From: Parvivirga hydrogeniphila
GTDB taxonomy: Bacteria > Actinomycetota > Coriobacteriia > Anaerosomatales > Anaerosomataceae
Direction: 5' to 3'
Assembly: GCF_023371205.1 (NCBI RefSeq)
Contig: NZ_JAMCCO010000001.1
Coordinates: forward strand, 430,662-494,661
DNA: 64,000 bases
Under the pieces are notes generated by a model. The model was not told the origin of the DNA and searched no databases. It saw nothing but the letters and a program-made list of their open reading frames with translations. Positions within the stretch are counted from its first letter, which is position 1; the number at the start of each line of letters is the position of its first letter. The translations under genes were made by a program, and so were the position numbers. This document shows, one piece after another, positions 49,505 through 58,711 of this stretch.

Positions 49505-50736
49505 GCGCGATGATCACGGTCGAAGAGGCGCGCGAGCGCGTGCTTGCGGGCATCGAGCGGCTCGGCACGGAGCGCGTCGGCATCATCGAGGCGCTCGGCC
49601 GGGTGCTCGCAGAGGACGTGGTGTCCGACATCGACGTCGCGCCGTTCGACAACTCCGCGATGGACGGGTACGCGGTGCGTGCGGAAGATGTGGCGGCCGC
49701 ACGCGAGGACGCGCCCGTGCGTCTCGCAGTCGTCGAGCACGTGCCGGCCGGCTCGTTCCCGACGCGGGCGGTCGGCCGGGGCGAGGCGGTCCGTATCATG
49801 ACGGGCGCTCCGATGCCCGAAGGCGCCGACGCCGTGGTGATGGTCGAGCGGACCCGCGAGGAGGACGGCGGAGCGACCGCTGCGATCCTCGCGCCCGTGC
49901 GGGCCGGCGAGAACGTCCGTCGCAAGGGCGAGGACGTGCGCGCAGGCGAGGTCGTGCTGAGCGCAGGCGAGGTCGTGGGGCCGGCGGCCGTCGGGCTGCT
50001 CGCGTCTGTCGGCTGCGAACGCCCGCTCGTCTACCGCAGGCCGCGCGTCGCGATCGTCGCGACGGGCGACGAGCTCGTGGATGTCAGCGAGAAGCCGGGC
50101 CCAGGCAAGATCCGCAACTCGAACTCCTACTCGCTCGCGGCGCAGGTGCTCGCGGCCGGCGGCGAGCCGCACGTGCTCGGCGTGGCGCGCGACACCGCGG
50201 CCTCGACAGAGGCGCTGCTGTCGCGGGCCCCTGAGTTCGACGTGATGGTGACGACGGGCGGCGTGAGCATGGGCGACTACGACGTCGTGAAAGGCGTGCT
50301 CGAGCGGCTGGGCGAGATGGACTTCTGGAAGGTCGCGATGCGGCCCGGCGCGCCGCAGACGCACGGGAGGATCGGCTCGACGCCGTTCTTCGGGCTGCCG
50401 GGGAACCCGACCTCCACGATGGTGGGGTTCGAGCTGTTCGTGCGTCCGGTGTTGCGGAAGATGGCGGGACATGCGGCGCTCGACCGTCCGCGCCACCCCG
50501 TGACGCTCGCGCACGACGTGAAGAAGAAACCCGACCGCCGGTACTTCTTGCGAGCGCGCGTCGAGCGCGATGGCGACGGGTACGTCGCGCGCCTGTCCGG
50601 CGGCCAGTCCTCCGCCATGCTCACCTCGATGCATCGCGCGAACGCGTTGCTGGTGTTGCCAGAAGGAGAGTCGCACTTCGCGGCAGGAAGCGTCGTGGAG
50701 TGCATCCGTCTCGACATGGAAGAAGGGACGCCATGA
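49501..50736 (+). CDS. moeA: Molybdopterin molybdenumtransferase MoeA
   Basis: 411 residues from GTG 49501 (overlapping the upstream TGA). Motifs: 'DVAPFDNSAMDGYAV', 'RIMTGAPMPEGADAVVMVE', 'GENVRRKGEDVRAGE', 'TGDELVDVSEKPGPG', 'TTGGVSMGDYDVVK', 'GLPGNPTSTMVGFELF'. It inserts molybdate or tungstate into adenylated molybdopterin; next to TupABC, tungsten insertion is plausible. The last 4 bp overlap the small Cys protein gene. Confidence 0.95.
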   Translation: MSAMITVEEARERVLAGIERLGTERVGIIEALGRVLAEDVVSDIDVAPFDNSAMDGYAVRAEDVAAAREDAPVRLAVVEHVPAGSFPTRAVGRGEAVRIMTGAPMPEGADAVVMVERTREEDGGATAAILAPVRAGENVRRKGEDVRAGEVVLSAGEVVGPAAVGLLASVGCERPLVYRRPRVAIVATGDELVDVSEKPGPGKIRNSNSYSLAAQVLAAGGEPHVLGVARDTAASTEALLSRAPEFDVMVTTGGVSMGDYDVVKGVLERLGEMDFWKVAMRPGAPQTHGRIGSTPFFGLPGNPTSTMVGFELFVRPVLRKMAGHAALDRPRHPVTLAHDVKKKPDRRYFLRARVERDGDGYVARLSGGQSSAMLTSMHRANALLVLPEGESHFAAGSVVECIRLDMEEGTP

Positions 50737-50954
50737 GCACGAGCAGTCAGCCGAAGCAGGTCGACCCGCGGTGGGCGAGCCAGGTGACTCCTGAGCTCGA
50801 GACGGCGGTGCGAGAGAAGGGGAAGGACGGCAGCATCACCTGCCCGGTGCTGCGCAAGCTCGCCGAGGACTTCGGCGTGCCGTACAAGGTGGCCGGCGCT
50901 GCGGCGGACATCGTGGGCGTGAAGGTCAAGAACTGCGACCTCGGGTGCTTCTAG
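50733..50954 (+). CDS. Small conserved-looking Cys protein in the Moco operon
   Basis: 73 residues from ATG 50733, overlapping the end of moeA (ATGA). The C-terminal half 'ITCPVLRKLAEDFGVPYKVA' plus 'GVKVKNCDLGCF' ends in a CxxxCF motif, with another Cys at 'TCP'. It resembles a small helical domain with three Cys, possibly a metal- or sulfur-binding or regulatory protein. I recall similar small proteins beside molybdenum genes of anaerobes but no function. Confidence 0.75.
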   Translation: MSTSSQPKQVDPRWASQVTPELETAVREKGKDGSITCPVLRKLAEDFGVPYKVAGAAADIVGVKVKNCDLGCF

Positions 50955-50955
50955 C

Positions 50956-51486
50956 GTGGATGCGCCGCGCCGGATACCGATCGTCTCGATCGTCGGCAAG
51001 AGCGACGCAGGCAAGACGACCCTCCTCGAAGGCGTCGTGAGCGAGCTCGTCGCGCGCGGGTACGCGGTCGCGACGTGCAAGCACCACGCGCACGAGGTCG
51101 ACATCGACGTGCCGGGCAAGGACTCATGGCGCCACGCGCGGGCCGGCGCGCGCGTGGTGATGGTGGCGTCGCCGTCGCAGCTGGTGACGATCCGACGGCT
51201 GGAACGCGAGCTCGACCTCGACGAGATCGCTGCGGAAGCGGCCCGCGCCGGGTGCGACGTGCTCGTCACCGAGGGATTCAAGCGCGTGGCGACGGTGCGC
51301 ATCGAGGTCGCCCGCCGTGCGCGCTCCCGCGAGCTCATCAGCGAGCCGCACGAGCTCGTGGCGCTCGTGACCGACGACGAGAGCATCGAAGCTCCGGGCG
51401 TGCCGCGATTCGCGCTCGACGATCACCGCGGCGTCGCGGACTTCGTCGAGCGCACGTTCCTCAAAGGAGCACGGGATGGCGACTGA
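50956..51486 (+). CDS. mobB: Molybdopterin-guanine dinucleotide biosynthesis protein MobB
   Basis: 176 residues from GTG 50956, one base after the upstream stop. The P-loop is 'VGKSDAGKTTLLEGVV', followed by 'TCKHHAHEVDIDVPGKDSWR' (typical MobB) and 'DVLVTEGFKR'. MobB is a GTP-binding adaptor that helps MobA guanylate the cofactor. The 3' end overlaps moaA by 11 bp. Confidence 0.93.
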   Translation: MDAPRRIPIVSIVGKSDAGKTTLLEGVVSELVARGYAVATCKHHAHEVDIDVPGKDSWRHARAGARVVMVASPSQLVTIRRLERELDLDEIAAEAARAGCDVLVTEGFKRVATVRIEVARRARSRELISEPHELVALVTDDESIEAPGVPRFALDDHRGVADFVERTFLKGARDGD

Positions 51487-52501
51487 CGGGTTCGGCAGGC
51501 GGATCGACTACCTGCGCATCAGCGTGACGGACCGGTGCAACCTCCGATGCATATACTGCATGCCGCCCCAAGGCGTCGCGTGGAAGCCGCACGAGGAGCT
51601 CCTTACCTACGAGGAGATCGAACGGTTCGCAGCCATCGCTGCATCGCAGGGCATCTCGAAGATCCGACTCACGGGCGGAGAGCCGCTCGTCAGGCGCGGG
51701 CTCGTGGGTCACGTGCGCCGGCTGCTCGCCGTCACCGGCATCGAGGCCATCGCGCTCACGACGAACGGGACGCTGCTCGCCCGCTACGCGCAGGATCTCG
51801 CCGAGGCTGGGCTCAAGCGCGTCAACATCTCGCTGGACACGCTCGACCCTGACACCTTCGCGCGCATCACGCGCGGGGGGGATCTGGCGGACGTGCTCGC
51901 CGGGCTCGATGCGGCGTTCGAGGCGGGCATGGACCCCGTCAAGATCAACGTCGTCGTCGTGCGGCGGCTGAACCAGGACCTGCTTGGCTTCGCGCGCATG
52001 ACGTTCGAGCGACCGGTGCACGTGCGCTTCATCGAGTACATGCCGGTCGGCGGCGCAGACGACGGCACGGTCTGCGGCGGCGCCGAGGCGGAGGGCTGGA
52101 CGGCAGACGACGAGGTCTCCTCCGACGAGATCCTGGCGCGTCTGGCGGCCGAAGGCGCGGCCGCCGGGCTCGGCGAGCTGGTGCCGGTGGCGCGAGAGAG
52201 CGCGCCCGGCGGGTGGGGTCCCGCGCGGTACTACCGCTTCGAAGGGGCCTACGGGACGCTCGGCGTCATCTCGCCGCTTTCCCACCACTTCTGCGGTGAG
52301 TGCAACCGCCTGCGGCTGACGGCGGACGGACGGCTGCGGACCTGCCTGTTCAGCGACGATGAGCTCGACGCGCGGGCCGTGCTGAGAGGCGGCACCGACG
52401 ACGACGTGCGCGGCCTCATCGAGCGCGCGCTCGCCGCCAAGCCCGAGAGCCACAACATGCGGATCGGCACGGCACGGCGCATGTCGCAGATCGGAGGGTG
52501 A
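51476..52501 (+). CDS. moaA: GTP 3',8-cyclase MoaA
   Basis: 341 residues from ATG 51476, with AGGAG upstream. Radical-SAM Cys motif '[13 protein letters not shown]' (Cys21, 25, 28). Near the C-terminus the second cluster is '[18 protein letters not shown]' and 'TCLF'. '[15 protein letters not shown]' and 'LTTNGTLL' are SAM-binding motifs. It catalyses the first step of molybdopterin synthesis. It has an internal stretch (~residue 195-215) longer than usual, otherwise standard. The terminal GG tail is present: it ends '...SQIGG'. Confidence 0.96.
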   Translation: MATDGFGRRIDYLRISVTDRCNLRCIYCMPPQGVAWKPHEELLTYEEIERFAAIAASQGISKIRLTGGEPLVRRGLVGHVRRLLAVTGIEAIALTTNGTLLARYAQDLAEAGLKRVNISLDTLDPDTFARITRGGDLADVLAGLDAAFEAGMDPVKINVVVVRRLNQDLLGFARMTFERPVHVRFIEYMPVGGADDGTVCGGAEAEGWTADDEVSSDEILARLAAEGAAAGLGELVPVARESAPGGWGPARYYRFEGAYGTLGVISPLSHHFCGECNRLRLTADGRLRTCLFSDDELDARAVLRGGTDDDVRGLIERALAAKPESHNMRIGTARRMSQIGG

Positions 52502-52503
52502 CG

Positions 52504-52989
52504 ATGGGTGAGAAGAAGTTGACGCACATCGACGAGCGCGGTGCCGCGCGCATGGTCGACGTCTCTGGAAAGCCGGTGACGCACCGGCGGGCCGTGGCGC
52601 GCGCGAAGGTGCTGATGGAGCCCTCGACGCTCGAGATGATCCTCGGCGGCACGGCTCCGAAAGGCGACGTCCTCGCCACCGCGCGCATCGCCGGCATCAT
52701 GGCAGCGAAGCAGACTGCCTCGCTCGTTCCGATGTGCCACCCGCTGCCGCTCACGCACGTCGCCGTCGACCTTCAGCCGGAGTACTCGGCTGTCGCCATC
52801 ACGGCGACGGCGGAGACGGACGGCAAGACGGGCGTCGAGATGGAAGCGCTCACGGCAGCGGCAGTCGCTGGCCTCACGATATACGACATGTGCAAGGCGG
52901 TCGACCGCAGCATGGTCATCACCGACGTCATGCTGCTCGAGAAAGAGGGCGGCGCTTCTGGGCGCTTCGTCCGAGAGGAGTCGAAGTGA
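52504..52989 (+). CDS. moaC: Cyclic pyranopterin monophosphate synthase MoaC
   Basis: 161 residues; ATG 52504 is preceded by GGAGGG. '[20 protein letters not shown]' (start), '[20 protein letters not shown]' (active-site Lys and His), '[20 protein letters not shown]' and '[10 protein letters not shown]' are all invariant MoaC motifs. It follows moaA by 2 bp and acts directly after it. Confidence 0.97.
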   Translation: MGEKKLTHIDERGAARMVDVSGKPVTHRRAVARAKVLMEPSTLEMILGGTAPKGDVLATARIAGIMAAKQTASLVPMCHPLPLTHVAVDLQPEYSAVAITATAETDGKTGVEMEALTAAAVAGLTIYDMCKAVDRSMVITDVMLLEKEGGASGRFVREESK

Positions 52990-53474
52990 GCGAACGTGCG
53001 ACCTCACCGCTTCTTCGTGGCACGGTCGTATCGGTGAACCTGTCCGAGCGTAAGACCGTGCGCAAGACCCGAGGATCAGAAGGCGTGCTCGTGGAAGGGC
53101 ACGGGTTCGCGGGCGACGCCCACGCTGGCGACTGGCATCGCCAGGTGAGCCTGCTCGCGCGCGAGTCGATCGACACGATGGTGGCGAAAGGACTGTCCGT
53201 GGACGCCGGCGACTTTGCCGAGAACATCACCACCGAGGGCATCGACCTGGTCTCCCTTCCAGTGGGCACGGTGCTGCGCGTCGGAGACGAAGCGGTGCTC
53301 GAGGTGAGCCAGATCGGGAAGGTCTGCCACACGAAGTGCGCCATCTACTACCAGGCAGGCGACTGCGTGATGCCGCGGGAGGGCATCTTCGCAGTGGTGC
53401 GGCAGGGTGGTACGGTACGGGCAGGCGACCCGATCGTGGTCGAACGGCTTGGGGAGGCTGACGGCACGTGCTGA
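52986..53474 (+). CDS. MOSC domain protein
   Basis: 162 residues from GTG 52986, overlapping the TGA of moaC. '[20 protein letters not shown]' and '[20 protein letters not shown]' are MOSC motifs; '[20 protein letters not shown]' contains the conserved Cys that could bind a persulfide. MOSC domains carry sulfur for Moco maturation. Often fused or adjacent to MogA, as here (7-bp overlap). Confidence 0.93.
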   Translation: MSERATSPLLRGTVVSVNLSERKTVRKTRGSEGVLVEGHGFAGDAHAGDWHRQVSLLARESIDTMVAKGLSVDAGDFAENITTEGIDLVSLPVGTVLRVGDEAVLEVSQIGKVCHTKCAIYYQAGDCVMPREGIFAVVRQGGTVRAGDPIVVERLGEADGTC

Positions 53475-53947
53475 GGATCGGTGTTCTCACGTGCTCTGAC
53501 ACGCGCTCGCGCGGCGAAGCGGAGGACACTGCCGGCAAGGCGCTGATCTCGATGTGCGAAAAGCGCGGCTGGATGGTGGCGGCGTACCACGTGGTGCCGG
53601 ACGACGCAGAAGCCATCGCGCTCGCCATCACTGAGATGTGCGACGTGGACCAGGTGGACGTCGTGCTATCCACCGGCGGCACGGGCCTGGGGCCCCGGGA
53701 CGTCTGCCCGGAGGTGACGCGTTCGCTCGCCGACCGCGAAGTCCCAGGCATCGCGGAGACGATCCGCGCTGAGAGCCTGGCGAAGACCCGCCGGGCCATG
53801 CTCTCGCGCGGCGTAGCCGCGCAACGTGGGAGGACGCTCATCATCAACTTCCCGGGCAGCGAGAAAGGCGCGCGGGAGGCGTTCGAGATCGTCGCCGACC
53901 AGCTCGAGCACGCTGCCGAGATGATGGCGGGCGGAGGGCACGGCTAA
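53468..53947 (+). CDS. mogA: Molybdopterin adenylyltransferase (MogA/MoaB family)
   Basis: 159 residues. 'IGVLTCSDTRSRGEAEDTAG', 'DVVLSTGGTGLGPRDVCPEV' and 'LIINFPGSEKGAREAFE' are the family motifs for molybdopterin binding. It activates molybdopterin by adenylation before metal insertion by MoeA. The GTG start overlaps the MOSC gene. MogA and MoaB cannot be cleanly told apart. Confidence 0.94.
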   Translation: MLRIGVLTCSDTRSRGEAEDTAGKALISMCEKRGWMVAAYHVVPDDAEAIALAITEMCDVDQVDVVLSTGGTGLGPRDVCPEVTRSLADREVPGIAETIRAESLAKTRRAMLSRGVAAQRGRTLIINFPGSEKGAREAFEIVADQLEHAAEMMAGGGHG

Positions 53948-53950
53948 GCT

Positions 53951-55105
53951 ATGCCCCACGACGGCGTCATCTACCTCGACCACGCCGCGACTTCCTGGCC
54001 GAAGCCTCCGGAGGTCCTCGAGGCTATAGGGCGGGCGCTCGGGCCTGCTGGTGGCAATCCGCACCGGAGCGCGCACCGCCTGGCGCTCGCTGCGGCGCGG
54101 CTCGTGCTCGAATCGCGGTCAACGGTGGCTGCCTTCCTCGGCGTCGCCGACCCGCGCGACCTGCTGTTCGTGCCTGGCTGCACCTTCGGGCTGAACATGG
54201 CGCTCAAAGGTCTGCTCGAGCCGGGAGACAGAGCGGTCGTATCCAGCGTCGAGCACAACGCGGTCGTCCGTCCGCTCGCGGTCCTCGAGGCCTCCGGGGT
54301 CGAGGTGGTGCGGATCCCTGCCGACGACGCGGGCCGCATCGACGTGGACGCGGCCGAAGCGCTCATCGCTGCGGCACCGACGAAGGCCGTCATCTGCCAG
54401 CACGCGTCCAACGTCACCGGAGCAATCCATCCGGTGGGGGACCTCGCCGACATCGCCCACGAGCACGGCGCGGTGCTCGTCGTGGACGGCGCACAGGCCG
54501 CAGGGCACCTTCGGGTCGACATCGCGGCGCTCGGAGCGGACGTGTACGTCGCGTCCGGACACAAAGGGCTGCTCGGCCCGGCCGGCGTCGGCGTCGTCTA
54601 CCTCGCGCCCGGACTCGAGGTGCGCGAGCTGGTGCAAGGCGGAAGCGGCGGAGATTCCGGTTCTCTTGCGATGCCATCGGTGCGTCCTGACCGCTACGAG
54701 GCTGGCACGCCCCCTCTGCCTGCGATCGCGGGGCTCGCGGCGGCCGTCGAGGTGCTTGCTCGGGAGATGGACTCCCTCGTCGCCACGGAGCAGCGGCTGG
54801 TGAAGCGATTGGTCGCGGGTCTGGCAGGGATTCCGGGCGTGCGCGTCCTTGGGCCGGCGCCTGGCGAAGAGCGCGCGCCTGTGGCGAGCATCGTGCACGA
54901 GGCCATGGAGCCGGACCGGCTCGCATACGAGCTCGACTCGCGGTACGGCATCGCGGTCCGCGCCGGGCTGCACTGCGCGCCTGCCGCGCACGCGGCCGTC
55001 GGCACCCTCGAGACGGGCGCCGTGCGGTTCAGCATCGGCCGCGGCGTCACGGAAGCCGACGTTGATGCGGCCATCGAGGCGGTACGCGAGGTGTGCGAGC
55101 GGTGA
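53951..55105 (+). CDS. Class V aminotransferase, cysteine desulfurase-like
   Basis: 384 residues. 'IYLDHAATSWPKPPEVLEAI' (N-terminal), 'SSVEHNAVVRPL', 'QHASNVTGAIHPV', 'VVDGAQAAGHL', the PLP Lys205 in 'ASGHKGLLGP' and a candidate persulfide Cys342 in 'AGLHCAPAAH'. This is the SufS/Csd-like group often called 'cysteine desulfurase family'. It may supply sulfur to FdhD/MOSC or, like CsdB, release selenium from selenocysteine. It starts 3 bp after mogA and overlaps DUF3343 by 4 bp. Confidence 0.9.
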   Translation: MPHDGVIYLDHAATSWPKPPEVLEAIGRALGPAGGNPHRSAHRLALAAARLVLESRSTVAAFLGVADPRDLLFVPGCTFGLNMALKGLLEPGDRAVVSSVEHNAVVRPLAVLEASGVEVVRIPADDAGRIDVDAAEALIAAAPTKAVICQHASNVTGAIHPVGDLADIAHEHGAVLVVDGAQAAGHLRVDIAALGADVYVASGHKGLLGPAGVGVVYLAPGLEVRELVQGGSGGDSGSLAMPSVRPDRYEAGTPPLPAIAGLAAAVEVLAREMDSLVATEQRLVKRLVAGLAGIPGVRVLGPAPGEERAPVASIVHEAMEPDRLAYELDSRYGIAVRAGLHCAPAAHAAVGTLETGAVRFSIGRGVTEADVDAAIEAVREVCER

Positions 55106-55356
55106 TAGAGCGCTACGCCGTCTACGGGTTCGAGTCAACGCACGACGCCTTGTCTGCCGAGAGTGTGCTGGCCTGCGCGGGTGTCCCGTTTGCCACCATC
55201 CCCACCCCGAAGTCGCTGGGCGCTCTGTGCGGGATCGCGCTGCGCGTCGCTGCGCGGGACGCGTCTGCGGCCGAAGCGGCGCTCATCGTCGCAGGACTGC
55301 GCTGGAAAGCGCGTGCGGAGATCGAAGACCGCGCGCCACGAGGCCTCAGTCGATGA
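55102..55356 (+). CDS. DUF3343 (putative Se/S carrier-like) protein
   Basis: 84 residues from GTG 55102 (GTGA overlap with the desulfurase). 'YAVYGFESTHDALSAESVLA' and 'FATIPTPKSLGALCGIALRV' fit DUF3343, a small ferredoxin-like-fold family linked to selenium/sulfur transfer; Cys at 'LACAG' and 'ALCG' could carry the chalcogen. Partnering with a cysteine desulfurase supports that. The convergent transpeptidase gene overlaps its last 11 bp. Confidence 0.85.
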   Translation: MIERYAVYGFESTHDALSAESVLACAGVPFATIPTPKSLGALCGIALRVAARDASAAEAALIVAGLRWKARAEIEDRAPRGLSR

Positions 55357-56383
55357 TGAAGACGGGCGTTCCGACGCTCACGCGCTCGTAAAGGTCTTCG
55401 ATGTCCCAGCGGTGCATGCGCATGCAGCCGTGGGACGCCGCATGGCCGATCGAGTAGTCCTTGTTCGTGCCGTGGATGCGGATGCCGGGGGCGTCCAGGT
55501 CGAGCGCACGCGTCCCGAGCGGGTTGTTCGGGCCTGGCGGGATCATCTTCGGCATGTCGACCGCCCACGCAGATCCCGGGTTGCCCCACGTCGGCATGTA
55601 GCGCTTGCGCACGATGCGGAAGCGACCGCGGGGCGTCGGGAAGTCCGGTGCTCCGACAGCGACGCGGTACACCTTGACGAGACGGCCGTCCTCGTAGAGG
55701 AAGAGGCGCCGGTCGGCTCTCCGCACGAGGATGGCGGTGCCGAGGTCGTCGCGCGTCACGCACGGCTCGATGCGCTCGACGGGAAGCTCGACGCTGGTGG
55801 CTCCCGCTGCGATGGCAGCGGCGAGCGCATCGGCTGCGCGCCGTGGCTCGATGCTGAGCCCCGGGCGCTCGGGCACGACGACGAGCTGCCGCGCCTGCAC
55901 GACGAGGGTCGCGTCCACCGCAGGCGTTCCGCTCCGCGCGGCGAGCTCAGCGGCCCACGCATCGAGTCCTGCGCGGTCGATGCGGATCTGAAGCGGCAGA
56001 GAAGCGCCGTACCGCTCTTTGGACACCCGCGCCGCCAGCCGCTTTGCGAGTCCCGCTTCCGCCTTCGTTCGAGCGAGGTGCCGCAGCGCGCTGTCGACGT
56101 CGACTTCCACGAACTGCGAGGGGCGCACCTGCACGCGCGCATCTCCGCACCTCACAGCGATCGGCTCGTCGAGCGGGGCGAGAAGCTCGCGTTCGAGAGC
56201 GGCCTGTGCGACGTCAAGCGGCATGCCGTCGAGCGCGACGCCGGCCATGCCTGAACCAGGCGGGAGGGTGTCGCGCTCGACGTAGTCCTGCGCCACGGCA
56301 ACGGCGACGCCGGCGCTCGCCACGAACGCGACACACGCGATCACGCACGCGAGCACGCGGACATGTGCGGGCGCTCGATGCAC
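55346..56383 (-). CDS. L,D-transpeptidase with N-terminal membrane anchor
   Basis: 345 residues from GTG 56383, with AGGAGGG upstream. An N-terminal TM/signal-anchor (residues ~8-28) is followed by a VanW-like/peptidoglycan-binding-4 type region (residues ~30-200). The C-terminal YkuD domain carries 'RIHGTNKDYSIGHAASHGCM' (catalytic His and Cys in HxxxxxxSHGC). It forms 3-3 cross-links in peptidoglycan or attaches partners to it; extracellular. Monocistronic, convergent with the Moco operon. Confidence 0.92.
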   Translation of the reverse strand: MHRAPAHVRVLACVIACVAFVASAGVAVAVAQDYVERDTLPPGSGMAGVALDGMPLDVAQAALERELLAPLDEPIAVRCGDARVQVRPSQFVEVDVDSALRHLARTKAEAGLAKRLAARVSKERYGASLPLQIRIDRAGLDAWAAELAARSGTPAVDATLVVQARQLVVVPERPGLSIEPRRAADALAAAIAAGATSVELPVERIEPCVTRDDLGTAILVRRADRRLFLYEDGRLVKVYRVAVGAPDFPTPRGRFRIVRKRYMPTWGNPGSAWAVDMPKMIPPGPNNPLGTRALDLDAPGIRIHGTNKDYSIGHAASHGCMRMHRWDIEDLYERVSVGTPVFIID

Positions 56384-56457
56384 GGACCCTCCTCGCGACG
56401 GTGGTCTGTGGGCGTATTCTACAATGGAACGGTCTGGAACCGTGGATATGGAGGCAG

Positions 56458-57303
56458 ATGGACCCGCACGCGGCCGACGCGGTCTACCGCGGCAACCTGG
56501 ATCGCCTCGTCGCCAAGGTGCGCGACGAACGCGGGCTCGACCTCGCACAGTACCGTACCCGGTACGTCGAGCGGCGGCTCGCGTCACGGCTCAACGCCTT
56601 AGGTCTGCACAGCTACCGGCAGTACTCCGCCTACCTCGACGAGCACCCAGAGGAGTACGCCAAGCTCATCGACACGCTCACGATCAACGTCACCCAGTTC
56701 TTCCGCGACGCGACGGTGTTCGACGTGTTCCGCGAGCAGATCGTCCCGCAGCTGCTCGAGGAGAAGCGGCGGCGGCACCAGCGCATGGTGCGGGTGTGGT
56801 CGGCGGGCTGCTCGACCGGCCAGGAGGCGTATTCCATCGCCATGTCGTTCTTGGCCGGCATGGGTTCTGCTCAGAACGACTTCCTGCTCTCGATCCTGGG
56901 AACGGACATCGATCCGAAGGTCCTCGAGATCGCCCGTCGCGCGGAATACCCGGCCGAGCAACTGTCGCACATCCCGCCAGCGGACCGGCGGCGCTTCGTG
57001 GAGGAGCGAGGCGACGTGTTCCGCATCAAGCCGGAGGTCACGCGGCTGTGCCGGTTCCAACGGCTCAACTTGCTCACGGATCCGCCGATACACGTAGTCG
57101 ACGTGGTCTTTTGCCGTAACGTCTTCATCTACTTCAACAGGGAGGAGCAAGACCGGTTGCTCGAGGTCTTCTGGTCTTCGCTCGCGCGCGGAGGCTACCT
57201 GGTGTTGGGCAGGAGCGAGCGCATACCGCCAGGTATGCGGCCGGCGTTCGAGCTGGTGAATGGCCGCGAGCGTATCTACAGGAAGCCGCATGCGCGGCCG
57301 TAG
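56458..57303 (+). CDS. cheR: Chemotaxis methyltransferase CheR
   Basis: 281 residues from ATG 56458 with GGAGG upstream. N-terminal helical domain ('YVERRLASRLNALGLHSYRQ'), 'LTINVTQFFRDATVFDVFRE' and the SAM site 'RVWSAGCSTGQEAYSIAMSF', then 'LGTDIDPKVLEIARRAEYP' and 'VFCRNVFIYFN'. It methylates receptor glutamates. First gene of the chemotaxis operon. Confidence 0.96.
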   Translation: MDPHAADAVYRGNLDRLVAKVRDERGLDLAQYRTRYVERRLASRLNALGLHSYRQYSAYLDEHPEEYAKLIDTLTINVTQFFRDATVFDVFREQIVPQLLEEKRRRHQRMVRVWSAGCSTGQEAYSIAMSFLAGMGSAQNDFLLSILGTDIDPKVLEIARRAEYPAEQLSHIPPADRRRFVEERGDVFRIKPEVTRLCRFQRLNLLTDPPIHVVDVVFCRNVFIYFNREEQDRLLEVFWSSLARGGYLVLGRSERIPPGMRPAFELVNGRERIYRKPHARP

Positions 57304-57376
57304 GGCCGGACAAGGGCGCTGTGTATAGTATCCTAGAGGCACGAGGGCGAAGCGCCATTCGGAGGAGGGGTTGCAG

Positions 57377-58702
57377 ATGGCAGAAAGCGGCATGTTCCAG
57401 CCGGGTCAGCGTGCTCGCAAGGGACTGCTGGTGACATTCTCGCTCTGGACGTGGGCGACTATCGGCCCCGCCGTGGCCATCGGACTCACGGCCACCGGCA
57501 TCTTTGCCGCGGCGGTGCTCGACATCGACGGTGATAAGCTGCTGTACACGGCCATCTTCGGTGCGGTCGCGATGCTCGTGTGCGCGATTCCCGGACAGAT
57601 CGCCTGGTGGCGCGCGTTCGGGCGCCGCATCCTTGACCCGCTGCACGACCTCGGGCAGGTGATGGCGTTGGCAGCCGAAGGCGACCTGACGGTGCGCGCC
57701 TCGGCGCCGCACGACGATGAGATCGGCGTGCTCGCAGAGGACTGCAACCACCTCATCGAGTCGCTCGGTGAGATCGCTGCAGGCGTGCGGCGGTCCTCGG
57801 AGCAGGTGACGAACGCTGCCACCCAGCTTTCAGCCTCGTCCGAGGAGATCAACTCCTCGTCGATGGAGATCTCCTCTTCCGTGCAGCAGATAGCCCACGG
57901 CGCCGAGCTGCAGTCGCGGAAGGTCGAAGAGACCACATCTGCGATGGAAAGCATCACAGACACGGTGAACTCGGTCGCGCGACGCGCCGAAGAGGCGAGC
58001 AAGACGAGCGAGGAGGCCGCCAAAGCGGCGTTGCAGGGCGAACAAGCCACCGCAGAAGCGATCCAGAAGATCAGCGACGTTCGCGAGGCCATCGAGACGC
58101 TTGCGCAGTCGGTGGAGATGCTCGGCAAGCGTTCCGAGCAGATAGGCCAGATCGTGGACGTGATCACCTCGATCGCCGACCAGACCAACCTGCTGTCGCT
58201 CAACGCCGCCATCGAGGCGGCTCGGGCTGGCGAGTCGGGGCGCGGGTTCTCAGTCGTCGCTGAAGAGGTGCGGAAGCTCGCCGAAGGGTCGGGCAAGGCG
58301 GCCGAGCAGATCGGCGAGCTCATCAAGGAAGTGCAGGCCGAGACGGCCAAGGCTATCAAGTACATGGAGCGCGGCGCGAACGAAGTAGTGGTCGGCAGCG
58401 AAGTCGTGGGCAGGACCGGCGAGGCGCTCCGCAGCATCACCGAAGCGGTGACGCGCACCGCGACGCTCGCAGAGGAGATCGCGGCCGCGATGGCAGAGCA
58501 GGCGCAGAGGACGGTGGAAGTCGACAAGGCGATGCACGAGATCGCGGCGGTGGTCGAGGAGAATGCAGCCTCTGCAGAAGAGACGGCTGCGGCCGCACAG
58601 CAGCAGACGGCGTGCATGCAGGAGATCTCGTCATCCGCGCAGGAGCTTGCCGAGATGGCCCGGCGGCTCGAAGAGTCCGTCCGCCGGTTCAAGGTGGAGT
58701 AG
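57377..58702 (+). CDS. Methyl-accepting chemotaxis protein without an extracytoplasmic sensor
   Basis: 441 residues from ATG 57377 with GGAGGAGGGG upstream. Two TM helices (residues ~18-43 and ~51-75) are separated by only a few residues, so there is no periplasmic ligand domain. HAMP follows (~78-130), then a long coiled coil with the conserved tip '[20 protein letters not shown]' and '[20 protein letters not shown]'. It may sense membrane state, redox or a cytosolic cue, or need a partner. Confidence 0.95.
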   Translation: MAESGMFQPGQRARKGLLVTFSLWTWATIGPAVAIGLTATGIFAAAVLDIDGDKLLYTAIFGAVAMLVCAIPGQIAWWRAFGRRILDPLHDLGQVMALAAEGDLTVRASAPHDDEIGVLAEDCNHLIESLGEIAAGVRRSSEQVTNAATQLSASSEEINSSSMEISSSVQQIAHGAELQSRKVEETTSAMESITDTVNSVARRAEEASKTSEEAAKAALQGEQATAEAIQKISDVREAIETLAQSVEMLGKRSEQIGQIVDVITSIADQTNLLSLNAAIEAARAGESGRGFSVVAEEVRKLAEGSGKAAEQIGELIKEVQAETAKAIKYMERGANEVVVGSEVVGRTGEALRSITEAVTRTATLAEEIAAAMAEQAQRTVEVDKAMHEIAAVVEENAASAEETAAAAQQQTACMQEISSSAQELAEMARRLEESVRRFKVE

Positions 58703-58711
58703 GGGTCTGCG

